Below are positions 1 to 6,228 of a stretch of 9,699 nt of DNA, in pieces. The notes beneath the pieces are model-generated. The model saw only the letters and a program-made list of their open reading frames with translations. It ran no database searches and was not told where the DNA came from. Every line of letters starts with the position of its first letter. Positions within the stretch are counted from its first letter, which is position 1. Source of the DNA: Alphaproteobacteria bacterium (GTDB taxonomy: Bacteria; Pseudomonadota; Alphaproteobacteria; ATCC43930; CGMCC-115725); NCBI GenBank assembly GCA_005884825.1, contig VAZT01000175.1:1-9699 (forward strand), given 5' to 3'. A program made the translations under genes and the position numbers.

Positions 1-251
1 TTGCGGTGAGAAAACCCGATCCCGGCCATCTCCTGGGGACCATCTCCGAGCTCGGCGCCAGCCCGGCCGCGAGCGCGATGATCGGCGACAACGAGAACGA
101 CGCGGCGGCCGCGCGCGCCGCCGCGGTACCGCTTGTGCTGATGCGCTACGGCTACGCTGGCGTTGACCCCGATACACTCGCTTCCGACGCGCTGCTCGAC
201 CGCTTCTCGGAACTGCCGGACGCTCTCGAACGCCTCGGCCTCACTCCTTGA
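1..251 (+). CDS. gph: Phosphoglycolate phosphatase-like HAD hydrolase, C-terminal part
   Basis: Only the last 82 or so codons are present; the gene enters from the left edge, reads in frame from base 3 and stops with TGA at 249-251. The visible part carries the two C-terminal HAD motifs: KPDP (motif III lysine followed by P-D-P) and GDNENDAAAARAA (motif IV, the acidic Mg2+-binding loop GDxxxD). The tail, with RYGYAGV near the middle and a C-terminal LGL, matches what I know of alphaproteobacterial Gph, which dephosphorylates 2-phosphoglycolate in the cytoplasm. The nucleophile Asp motif and cap domain lie outside the window, so substrate cannot be read directly; another HAD phosphatase of the same subfamily remains possible. 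The GTG at base 6 is internal and not the real start. A weak GC-rich dyad (about 284-306, no T-run) follows the gene. Confidence 0.85.
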   Translation, partial: AVRKPDPGHLLGTISELGASPAASAMIGDNENDAAAARAAAVPLVLMRYGYAGVDPDTLASDALLDRFSELPDALERLGLTP

Positions 252-368
252 CCCCACGTGATACCCCGTCGCCGATCAAAAAATCAGGCCTCCGGCCCGG
301 CCCTGACGGGTCGTCTCGGAATGGACGCGCGACTTTCAGCACCCTGCCAATCAGCAGTTGAAATCACG

Positions 369-1136
369 ATGAGTGTTTCACTTTACTCGCTGACTTGCGG
401 GCATCTCGAAGGAGATGCTGACCGCTTGATAGAGGGCGCCCAAGGCAGGATCACTATGCCGATTCCCGTTTTTCTGATCGAGCATCCGAAACGGCGTGCG
501 CTGTTCGATACTGGCCTGCATCCCGACTGCCAACACGATCCCGTTGGAAGACTTGGCGAGCGAATGACCAAGTTGTTCAAGATCGGCTTTCGCCCAGGTG
601 AGGAGGTCAGCGCGAGGCTGGAAGCGATTGACCGCGACCCCAAGCGTATCGATCTCATCATCAACTCGCATTTCCATTTCGACCATTGCGGCGGGAATGA
701 GCTGATCCCAAACGCCACGATGATTGTGCAGCGCCGTGAATGGGACGCCCGCGCGGCCCCTGACATCGCGGGTCCGCACGGCTTCAATCCACGCGATTTC
801 GAGCTCGGTCACAAGTTGCGTCTCGTCGATGGCGAGCATGATGTGTTTGGCGATGGCTCGGTGATCTGCCTGCCGACGCACGGTCATACACCTGGGCACC
901 AATCGCTGCGTCTGCGGCTCGACGGCGGTGAGGTCTTATTGGCCGCTGACGCCTGCTATTTCTGCGAAACTCTGCGCCAACGTCGGTTGCCGAGATACGT
1001 CTACGATCGTGAGGCGATGCTTGCTTCCCTCGACCGGCTCGACACAATAGAGAAGACCGGCGCGCGCATCTTCTTCGGACACGACCCTGAATTCTGGCGA
1101 TCGGTGCCGCAAGCACCCGCGCGGATCCGGATATGA
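369..1136 (+). CDS. Metallo-beta-lactamase-fold hydrolase, N-acyl homoserine lactonase-like
   Basis: A 255-residue MBL-fold protein without signal peptide, likely cytoplasmic. The dinuclear zinc site is complete: HFHFDH (H101, H103, D105, H106), H177 in HTPGH, D194 in DACY and H238 in FGHD. Tyr197, three residues after the bridging Asp, sits where the AiiA-type lactonases have their catalytic Tyr (D191/Y194 in AiiA). The length also fits AiiA-like enzymes (about 250). This supports lactone hydrolysis, for example of acyl-homoserine lactones, but the family also includes other lactonases and esterases, so substrate is inference. I chose ATG 369 because homology-like sequence begins there (SVSLYSLTCGHLEGD). 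The frame is open back to a GTG at 258, but those 37 residues look non-conserved and lack a ribosome site. No strong Shine-Dalgarno sequence is seen. The stop lies 3 bases before the next gene, implying translational coupling. Confidence 0.88.
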   Translation: MSVSLYSLTCGHLEGDADRLIEGAQGRITMPIPVFLIEHPKRRALFDTGLHPDCQHDPVGRLGERMTKLFKIGFRPGEEVSARLEAIDRDPKRIDLIINSHFHFDHCGGNELIPNATMIVQRREWDARAAPDIAGPHGFNPRDFELGHKLRLVDGEHDVFGDGSVICLPTHGHTPGHQSLRLRLDGGEVLLAADACYFCETLRQRRLPRYVYDREAMLASLDRLDTIEKTGARIFFGHDPEFWRSVPQAPARIRI

Positions 1137-1139
1137 GCT

Positions 1140-2072
1140 ATGAAATTCGGCATTCACAACTCGTCCTGGCTGGATACTCCCGATCCAGCCGAGGCTTTCG
1201 ACGCGGTGAAAGCGAAGGCGCAGTGGGCAGAGGATCACGGCTTCATCTGGTTCTCAGTCTTGGACCACATGATCCAGATTCCCCGGGTGGGCGCACCTGA
1301 TGAGCCGTTCCTGGAAGGCTGGACAGTCCTGGCGGCGCTGGCCGCTGTCACCAGCCGTATCCGCCTCGCCACCCTGTGCACCGCGGTCGGTTATCGCAAT
1401 CCCGCGCATCTCGCCAAGATCGCGGCCACTGTCGATCTAATCAGCCGGGGCCGACTAACGCTCGGAATCGGTGCAGGCTTCTTCGAGGATGAATACCGGC
1501 AATACGGTTGGGATTTTCCGCTTCGGCCAGCGACTCGCATCCGGCAGATGGAGGAAGCGGTCGAGTTGACCCTGAAGATGTGGATCGAGCCAAGGACGAC
1601 CTTCCACGGTCGTTATTTCCATGTCGAGGATGCCATTCTCGAACCGAAGCCGGTGCAAAAGCCGCGTCCGCCGGTGCTGATCGCGGGCGGCGGCGAACAG
1701 ATGACGCTTCGGGCGGTCGCCCGGCTGGCCGATGCATGCAATATCGTGGACGGCGAGATTGCCGAGGTAAGGCATAAGCTCGATATATTGCGCCGCCATT
1801 GCGACGCGTTGGGTCGCGATTATGACACCATCGAAAAGACCCGTGTGCAGCCCTGGCTACTTGCCCACGATGACGTTGCGGTCGCGGCGAAGCGCAACCG
1901 ACTCGCTGCGCGCGGGCCGGTGCGCGGGTTTGTCGGCACGGTGTCCGAGGCCATCGACCTGATCGGAGAATACCAGGATGCGGGAATCGATTTGCTAATC
2001 AATGCCGATAGACCGAATGACTCAGAGAGCCGTGAACTCTTCGCCTTAGACGTCATACCGCATTTCTCATAG
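1140..2072 (+). CDS. LLM-class flavin/F420-dependent oxidoreductase
   Basis: A 310-residue bacterial-luciferase-like TIM-barrel oxidoreductase. Family hallmarks: an N-terminal MKFGI strand, a barrel segment with SVLDHM (40-44), SRIRLATLCTAVGYRNP (72-88), and the typical RGRLTLGIGAGFFEDEY run (103-119) followed by R-x-R-x-x-x-x-EE (about 131-139). LEPKPVQKPRPPVLIAGGG in mid-protein is the usual phosphate-binding region, and the C-terminus has the GTVSEAIDLIGEYQDAGID segment typical of the F420-dependent LLM subfamily. Such enzymes use FMNH2 or coenzyme F420; which one cannot be read from sequence, and many alphaproteobacterial members may really be flavin-dependent. It starts 3 bases after the lactonase-like gene with no clear ribosome site of its own, so it is probably translationally coupled to it. 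Substrate unknown. Confidence 0.87.
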   Translation: MKFGIHNSSWLDTPDPAEAFDAVKAKAQWAEDHGFIWFSVLDHMIQIPRVGAPDEPFLEGWTVLAALAAVTSRIRLATLCTAVGYRNPAHLAKIAATVDLISRGRLTLGIGAGFFEDEYRQYGWDFPLRPATRIRQMEEAVELTLKMWIEPRTTFHGRYFHVEDAILEPKPVQKPRPPVLIAGGGEQMTLRAVARLADACNIVDGEIAEVRHKLDILRRHCDALGRDYDTIEKTRVQPWLLAHDDVAVAAKRNRLAARGPVRGFVGTVSEAIDLIGEYQDAGIDLLINADRPNDSESRELFALDVIPHFS

Positions 2073-2237
2073 TGAGCATCCAACCCGCGACCCCCGCGGA
2101 CAGCAAGATCGCGGTCTCCTTCCCAATTTTCACCAGTTTTTCACCAGTCACTCCCCGATGTTCAGGACACGTTCGTAGTTTTTGACCGCTTTTCCCGGCT
2201 TGACTACGCGACAAAAACCAAAGAAAACCACGGCGTC
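2073..2237. other. Intergenic region upstream of the tRNA pair
   Basis: This 165-base gap holds an exact 11-base tandem repeat (2127-2148, listed separately) and TTGAC-like hexamers at 2182-2187 and 2200-2205 that could be -35 elements for the tRNA genes, although I cannot see a convincing -10 after either. No coding sequence is supported. An open frame on the minus strand runs through it but overlaps the tRNA and has no family resemblance. Confidence 0.4.
2127..2148. repeat. Exact tandem 11-base repeat (TTTTCACCAGT x2)
   Basis: Two perfect back-to-back copies of TTTTCACCAGT, 2127-2137 and 2138-2148, in the gap before the tRNA pair. Function unknown; it could be a protein-binding site, or a trace of recombination near a tRNA locus. 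The copies are directly readable; any role is inference. Confidence 0.75.
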
Positions 2238-2312
2238 GGGCGCGTAGCTCAGCGGGAGAGCACACCCTTCACACGGGTGGGGTCACAGGTTCAATCCCTG
2301 TCGCGCCCACCA
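2238..2312 (+). tRNA. tRNA-Val (anticodon CAC)
   Basis: A complete 75-base cloverleaf with encoded CCA. The acceptor stem GGGCGCG (2238-2244) pairs perfectly with CGCGCCC (2302-2308), and the discriminator is A2309. The D stem is GCTC/GAGC, and the anticodon stem CACCC/GGGTG encloses loop TTCACAC, with U33 and anticodon CAC at 2270-2272 reading GTG (valine). The variable loop has 5 bases, and the T arm is ACAGG-TTCAATC-CCTGT with the invariant TTC. Every canonical position I checked is present. It lies 19 bases before a second tRNA-like gene with the same anticodon, and the two probably share one precursor transcript. Confidence 0.95.
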
Positions 2313-2331
2313 CGACCTCACCGGCCGCGAC

Positions 2332-2407
2332 AGGCGCGTAGCTCAGTGGCAGAGCGCTCCTACCACATAGGAGAGGTCAGGGGTTCGATTCCCTTTCGCG
2401 CCTACCA
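2332..2407 (+). tRNA. Aberrant tRNA-Val-like gene (CAC in loop), possibly a pseudo-tRNA
   Basis: A 76-base cloverleaf with encoded CCA. The acceptor AGGCGCG pairs with CGCGCCT (2397-2403), discriminator is A2404. The D arm GCTC-AGTGGCA-GAGC and anticodon stem CTCCT/AGGAG are perfect, and the T arm is AGGGG-TTCGATT-CCCTT. Two departures from a normal tRNA are visible. First, the 7-base anticodon loop is ACCACAT, so position 33 is C rather than the near-invariant U, and A32 could pair with T38 to shrink the loop. Second, one extra T (within the T-run 2394-2396) sits between the T stem and the acceptor strand. If read in register, the anticodon is CAC (2364-2366), the same as the preceding tRNA-Val. 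It may be a decaying duplicate or a specialised variant. The encoded CCA ends 3 bases before the stop codon of the convergent dehydrogenase gene. Confidence 0.6.
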
Positions 2408-2410
2408 GCA

Positions 2411-3070
2411 TTATTGCGCGGTGATGCCGCCGTCGACGACGAGGCCGGCGCCGGTCATGAAGCCGGCGTCGTCCGAGGCGAGAAAGACGATGCCCTTGGC
2501 GATGTCGCTCACCGTCCCCATGCGGCCGATCGGGATGCGGTTCAACGTTTGCTGGCGGGCCGGTTCGAGGTCGTTGGTGCCGAGATTGCGGGCGCGGATC
2601 GCAAGGACCTGATCGCCCATATCGGTATCGATCGTGCCGGGGTGCATCGAGTTGACGCGGATCCGGTAGCCCTTGCGGGCGAATTCGAGCGCCGCCGACT
2701 TGGTGAACAACGTAACGCCGCCCTTGGTCATCGAATAGAGCGGATCGTTCGACGAGCCGACGAGACCCGCGACCGAAGCGAGGTTGACGATGGCGCTGCC
2801 GTGCGCGCTGCGGTGTCCGCTCTCGCGCAACGCCGGCGCCGACAACTTCGTGCCGAGAAAGACGCCGGTCAAATTCACGCCGCAGACCCGATGCCAATCG
2901 GCAAGCGTTGCCTCTTCGAGGCTCATGCCGAGAAAAACCCCGGCATTGTTGACGAGGATGTCGAGGCCGCCGAAACGGGCCCCGGCCTCGGCCATGAGGC
3001 GCGCAGTCTCTGCGCCAATGCCGCGGGCCGCACCCGAAATCAACGCAACCTTACCATCGAGACGGTTCAT
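2411..3070 (-). CDS. Short-chain dehydrogenase/reductase with an internal deletion
   Basis: A 219-residue classical SDR. Present: the nucleotide-binding glycine motif SGAARGIG (12-19), NNAG (41-44), Asn66 in VNLTG, catalytic Ser99 in NLAS, Tyr112 and Lys116 in YSMTK, the NSMHPG segment after them (140-145), and a C-terminal DGG (213-215). Classical SDRs have about 250-265 residues. Here the helix after the glycine motif (LMAEAGAR, ending at 32) runs directly into FGGLDILVNN at 33. The segment normally between them, about 45 residues containing strand beta-2 with the cofactor-specificity residue, helix C and strand beta-3 with its D-V motif, is missing in frame. The catalytic tetrad survives but cofactor binding should be impaired, so this may be an inactive relic. 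The start ATG has AGGAGG about 10 bases upstream. It lies downstream of nadE beyond a palindromic repeat. Confidence 0.88.
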   Translation of the reverse strand: MNRLDGKVALISGAARGIGAETARLMAEAGARFGGLDILVNNAGVFLGMSLEEATLADWHRVCGVNLTGVFLGTKLSAPALRESGHRSAHGSAIVNLASVAGLVGSSNDPLYSMTKGGVTLFTKSAALEFARKGYRIRVNSMHPGTIDTDMGDQVLAIRARNLGTNDLEPARQQTLNRIPIGRMGTVSDIAKGIVFLASDDAGFMTGAGLVVDGGITAQ

Positions 3071-3117
3071 TGCCCATCACCCTCCTGCCGAACGTCAAAA
3101 CAGGTATTGCGGCAGCG

Positions 3118-3229
3118 GCCCCTCACCCTCCCCGCCCTGCGGGCTGGGCCCCTCCCTCTCCCCGCAGGCGGGGCGAGGGGCTTTCTACTCCCTCGCCCCG
3201 CCTGTGGGGAGAGGGTCGGGATGAGGGGC
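3118..3229. repeat. GC-rich palindromic intergenic repeat
   Basis: A roughly 112-base imperfect palindrome between nadE and the dehydrogenase gene. The core arms are 26 bases each, 3154-3179 and 3190-3215, built on CCCTCTCCCCGC and its complement, with one mismatch and a 10-base loop. Outer arms GCCCCTCA (3118-3125) and TGAGGGGC (3222-3229) also pair, and a small GCCC/GGGC hairpin lies between. The sequence looks like the abundant dispersed palindromes I know from Bradyrhizobium-type genomes, which resemble REP or small MITE-like elements. Transcribed from either strand it would form a very stable hairpin, which may terminate or attenuate read-through from nadE into the dehydrogenase, although no T-run follows. 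Confidence 0.8.
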
Positions 3230-3254
3230 ATCAACGGCGGTCGTTTGATGTGGG

Positions 3255-5294
3255 TCAGTCGGCGTCAGGAACCGCCGTTTCGAGCTCTTCGAGCCAGACC
3301 CGGGCGGTGGCGTCGGAGGGGGCGCGCCAATCGCCGCGTGGAGACAGGGATCCGCCCGACGAGATTTTCGGGCCGTTGGGCAAAGCCGAGCGCTTGAACT
3401 GGCTGAGTTCGAAAAAGCGGTAGAGGAATACGCGCAGCCATTGCCTGATCTCGGAAAGACTATACGCGCGTTTTGCTGCATCCGGGATGTTGGGTGGCCA
3501 GCGGCCTCGCTCCGGGTCACTCCACGCGTTCCAAGCGAGATAGGCGATCTTGGAGGGTCGGAAGCCGAAGCGCGTCGCATAGAACAGGTTGAAGTCCTGC
3601 AACGCATAGGGCCCAACGATGCTCTCGGTCGACTGGATGACGCCGTCGGCGCCGGGCGGCACCAGCTCCGGCGAAATCTCGGTCGCGAGAATATCGTGGA
3701 GAACGCGCGCGGTCTCCTCGTCGACGTCGCCGGAAGCCGCGACAAACCGGATCAGATGCTGGATCAGGGTCTTAGAGACCGACGCATTCGGGTTGTAATG
3801 CGACATCTGATCGCCAACCCCGTAGGTGCACCAGCCGAGGCCCAGCTCGGAAAGGTCGCCCGTGCCGACCACCAGCCCGCCATTGTGGTTTGCCAGCCGG
3901 AACAGATAGTCGGTGCGCAACCCGGCCTGAACGTTCTCGAAAGTCACGTCGTAGAGCGCTTCCCCGGCGGACGAGGCGTGCCCGATGTCCTTCAGCATCT
4001 GCTTCGCGGCCGGCCGGATGTCTACCTCCGCGCCAGTGACGCCGAGCGCCTTCATCAGCCGCCAGGCATTGGCCTTGGTGGTCTTGCTCGTCGCAAAGCC
4101 GGGGAGCGTATAGGCCAGCACATTGGTGCGCGGCAGTTCCAGCCGATCCATAACCCGCGCCGAGACGATCAATGCCTGGGTCGAGTCGAGCCCGCCCGAG
4201 ACGCCAATGACGAGCCTCTTCAACCCCGTCCCCTTCAGTCGTTGCGCGAGGCCCTGAACCTGGATGTTGTAGGCCTCGTAGCAGTTCTCCCTCAGCATCG
4301 CCGGATCCGCCGGCACGTACGGGAAGCGCTCGACCCTTCGGCGCAGCTCCAGAGGTTCATCCGGTGCAGCGAACTCGAACGCGACGGTGCGGAACGCGGG
4401 GGGCTTGTCTGTCGGGGCTCGCGCATTGTCGCCGAAGGTATTCGTGCGCATCCGCTCCTGCCGGATACGGCCGAGATCGACATCGGCGATCGCCATCTCG
4501 GGTTGGGACGAGAAACGCTCGGTTTCGGCGAGCAGGTCGCTCAATTCGAAGATGCCGGCTTGGCCGTCCCAGGCGAGGTCGGTCGTCGACTCGCCGGCAC
4601 CCGCCGCCGAATAGGCATAGGCGGCGATGCAGCGGGAAGCTTGCGATGCGCACAACAGGCGGCGCATATCCGCCTTGCCGATCGTGATGTTGCTGGCCGA
4701 CAGGTTGAGCAGGATTTCGGCCCCGGCGAGCGCCGCATCGGTACTCGGCGGATGCGGCACCCACAGATCTTCACAGATCTCGACATGGAACGTGAATGCC
4801 GCGGCGAACAGCAGATCGCGGCCGAAGGGCGCTTCGTGTCCGGCTATTTCGATCGACTGACCGATGATGTTCTCGCCGGAGGTGAGTTGCCGCCGTTCGT
4901 AAAATTCCCGGTAATTCGGCAGATATACCTTGGGCACGACCCCGAGCAGCTGTCCGCGATGGATCACCGCGCCGCAATTGTAGAGGTGTCCGCGGTGCCG
5001 CAGCGGCGTCCCGACGACAAAGACCGGGAAGAGGCCGCTACTGGCGGAGATCAAACGATCGAGCTGCCGCGCCGCTTCGTCGAGCACCGCGTCCTGGAAC
5101 AACAGATCATCGATCGCATAGGCGGAAATTCCCAATTCCGGGAAAACCATCAAGGCGATGCGGGCCTTGTCGCCGGCGGCGAGGAGGTCCATGACATTGT
5201 CCGCGTTCTGCCGCGGATCGGCGACGGCGACATGCGGAACGCAGGCTGCGACGCGGACGAATTCGTGGCGGTAAGGTGAAAAGAACGAGGGCAT
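3255..5294 (-). CDS. nadE: Glutamine-dependent NAD+ synthetase
   Basis: A 679-residue two-domain enzyme making the last step of NAD+ synthesis: deamido-NAD+ plus ATP and glutamine-derived ammonia. The N-terminal nitrilase-fold glutaminase domain (about 12-300) shows the Glu-Lys-Cys triad: E53 in FPELG, K122 in PKVYLPNYREF and C174 in VEICEDLW. The C-terminal synthetase domain (about 330-640) has the ATP-pyrophosphatase P-loop SGGLDST (366-372), LPGFATS (397-403), GTGDLSELGLGWCTYG (477-492) and HYNPNASVSKTL. Length and triad spacing match the long bacterial form known from M. tuberculosis. I placed the start at 5294 because the conserved N-terminus begins there and AGGAAGGA lies just upstream; a longer open frame extends to 5498 but overlaps the preceding gene. 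It lies 11 bases after the DedA-family gene, probably in one operon. Confidence 0.96.
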   Translation of the reverse strand: MPSFFSPYRHEFVRVAACVPHVAVADPRQNADNVMDLLAAGDKARIALMVFPELGISAYAIDDLLFQDAVLDEAARQLDRLISASSGLFPVFVVGTPLRHRGHLYNCGAVIHRGQLLGVVPKVYLPNYREFYERRQLTSGENIIGQSIEIAGHEAPFGRDLLFAAAFTFHVEICEDLWVPHPPSTDAALAGAEILLNLSASNITIGKADMRRLLCASQASRCIAAYAYSAAGAGESTTDLAWDGQAGIFELSDLLAETERFSSQPEMAIADVDLGRIRQERMRTNTFGDNARAPTDKPPAFRTVAFEFAAPDEPLELRRRVERFPYVPADPAMLRENCYEAYNIQVQGLAQRLKGTGLKRLVIGVSGGLDSTQALIVSARVMDRLELPRTNVLAYTLPGFATSKTTKANAWRLMKALGVTGAEVDIRPAAKQMLKDIGHASSAGEALYDVTFENVQAGLRTDYLFRLANHNGGLVVGTGDLSELGLGWCTYGVGDQMSHYNPNASVSKTLIQHLIRFVAASGDVDEETARVLHDILATEISPELVPPGADGVIQSTESIVGPYALQDFNLFYATRFGFRPSKIAYLAWNAWSDPERGRWPPNIPDAAKRAYSLSEIRQWLRVFLYRFFELSQFKRSALPNGPKISSGGSLSPRGDWRAPSDATARVWLEELETAVPDAD

Positions 5295-5305
5295 TCGTTC
5301 CTTCC

Positions 5306-5926
5306 TCACGATCTCGATCTGCCGGACTTCATCATCGCCCACACCACGGCGATGATGCCGAACACGGTCAGACCGCCAAAGACGAGCAATACCGTATTGG
5401 CGGATCCGATCACGCGGTCGCCGACATCGCCGACAGCATCGCCGGCAAACAGTAGCATCGGGGCCCAGACGATCGCCGAGGTGACATTGGCGAACCAAAA
5501 CCGGCCACGCCGCATCCGCATAATGCCGGCGGCGAGAGGTATCACAGCGCGCACGGGGCCGAAGAAGCGTCCGATGAAAACGCTTTTACCGCCGTGTTTC
5601 TGAAAAAACCGGATGCCGTTCGGCAGCAGGTCCGGATTGCGCGTGAACGGCCATATCCTGCCGATCCCGCCGCCATAGCGGTAACCGAGCCAGAACGAGA
5701 CCGAGTCGCCGAGTACCGCACCAATAACCGCCCCCACCAGAACCGGCCAATAAGGCAGCGACCCGGCCGACATCAATGTCCCGGCGACGATCAGGATCGA
5801 GGTGCCGGGAAACAGCAGGCTCAAAAACGCGAACGATTCCCCGAACGCGGTGACGAACATCACCGGAAAGGCCCAGCTCGAATGCGCGGAGATGAAATCG
5901 AGCGTCGGCTGGACGAGGTTTTCCAT
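5306..5926 (-). CDS. DedA/SNARE-associated family membrane protein
   Basis: A 206-residue inner-membrane protein of the DedA/VTT family. Hydrophobic segments lie near 18-55 (re-entrant plus membrane), 58-82, about 145-162 and 178-199. Conserved family elements are E30 in AFGES, the FPG at 39-41, GDSVSFWLGYRYG (73-85), and the amphipathic re-entrant region FFQKHGGKS followed by FIGRFFGPVRAVIPLAAG (117-134) with R120, P124, R126 and P130. DedA proteins recycle lipid carriers or flip phospholipids (for example undecaprenyl phosphate for the UptA/DedA branch) and support membrane homeostasis; which lipid this one handles cannot be told. ATG at 5926 has GAGGA 5 bases upstream on the coding strand. 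Its stop codon lies beside the nadE ribosome site, so the two genes are very likely co-transcribed. Confidence 0.92.
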   Translation of the reverse strand: MENLVQPTLDFISAHSSWAFPVMFVTAFGESFAFLSLLFPGTSILIVAGTLMSAGSLPYWPVLVGAVIGAVLGDSVSFWLGYRYGGGIGRIWPFTRNPDLLPNGIRFFQKHGGKSVFIGRFFGPVRAVIPLAAGIMRMRRGRFWFANVTSAIVWAPMLLFAGDAVGDVGDRVIGSANTVLLVFGGLTVFGIIAVVWAMMKSGRSRS

Positions 5927-6142
5927 GGTCCTCTATATAGGAGACTTGGCGCGGGACACCCGGTCCTTCGCACGGCGAGGATTTGCCACGTTTCGCTCAT
6001 GATATTTTCCGGCCACCGAGGCGGATGCGCGATTTCGCCGGATCATGGCGATTACGGATGAATCGGCAAAGCTCGCGACGGAAAAACCCAGCTGACCGCG
6101 ACCGGAAGGTCATGCCCCGGGACTTCGCAGCTAGAATGATTC
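5927..6142. other. Divergent intergenic region, no gene seen
   Basis: Together with the palindrome that follows, this makes a 302-base gap between the minus-strand dedA-nadE genes and the plus-strand hydratase, so both promoters should lie here. At 5928-5945, overlapping the dedA ribosome site, is an imperfect 18-base dyad with CTATATAG near its centre; on the minus strand its TATATA could be a -10 box, but no good -35 precedes it. No convincing promoter for the hydratase was found. Short open frames across the gap have no ribosome sites or family resemblance. Confidence 0.45.
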
Positions 6143-6204
6143 ACCACAGAGGCACGGAAGACACCGAGAAAAAATCATCTCTGTGATCTCCGTGCCTCCG
6201 TGGT
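6143..6204. repeat. Dispersed palindromic repeat (ACCACrGAGGCACGGA type)
   Basis: Two 27-base arms, 6143-6169 and 6178-6204, separated by 8 bases (AAAAATCA). Comparing the left arm with the reverse complement of the right gives 22 matches in 27, including the run GAGGCACGGA. The sequence belongs to a repeat seen between genes in many unrelated bacteria, recognisable because spurious translations read like HHRGTEDTEKK or TTEARRSQR, both of which occur here. It ends 24 bases before the hydratase start and is followed by seven A's, so on the minus strand it is a hairpin and on the plus strand it may shape the 5' leader of that gene. Confidence 0.85.
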
Positions 6205-6228
6205 AAAAAAATTTCGCGGAGAATAGAG

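Noticed and set aside
284..306. Possible terminator hairpin after the phosphatase gene
   Set aside because: The stem is short and interrupted and no T-run follows, so it is mentioned only in the gene entry.
258..368. N-terminal extension of the lactonase-like protein from GTG 258
   Set aside because: No ribosome site precedes it, and the added 37 residues do not look like the family, whereas ATG 369 begins the recognisable fold.
3441..5279. A 612-residue open frame on the plus strand opposite nadE
   Set aside because: It lies fully antisense to a well-supported NAD+ synthetase, and its composition (Arg, Gly, Asp rich, no family motifs) is what high-GC third-position bias produces.
5295..5498. 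N-terminal extension of nadE
   Set aside because: The extra 68 residues are Arg-rich, overlap the DedA-family coding sequence in another frame, and the enzyme is already full length from 5294 with a good ribosome site.
5983..6186. Small open frame containing HHRGTEDTEKK
   Set aside because: That peptide is a translation of the dispersed palindromic repeat; there is no ribosome site and no independent coding signal.
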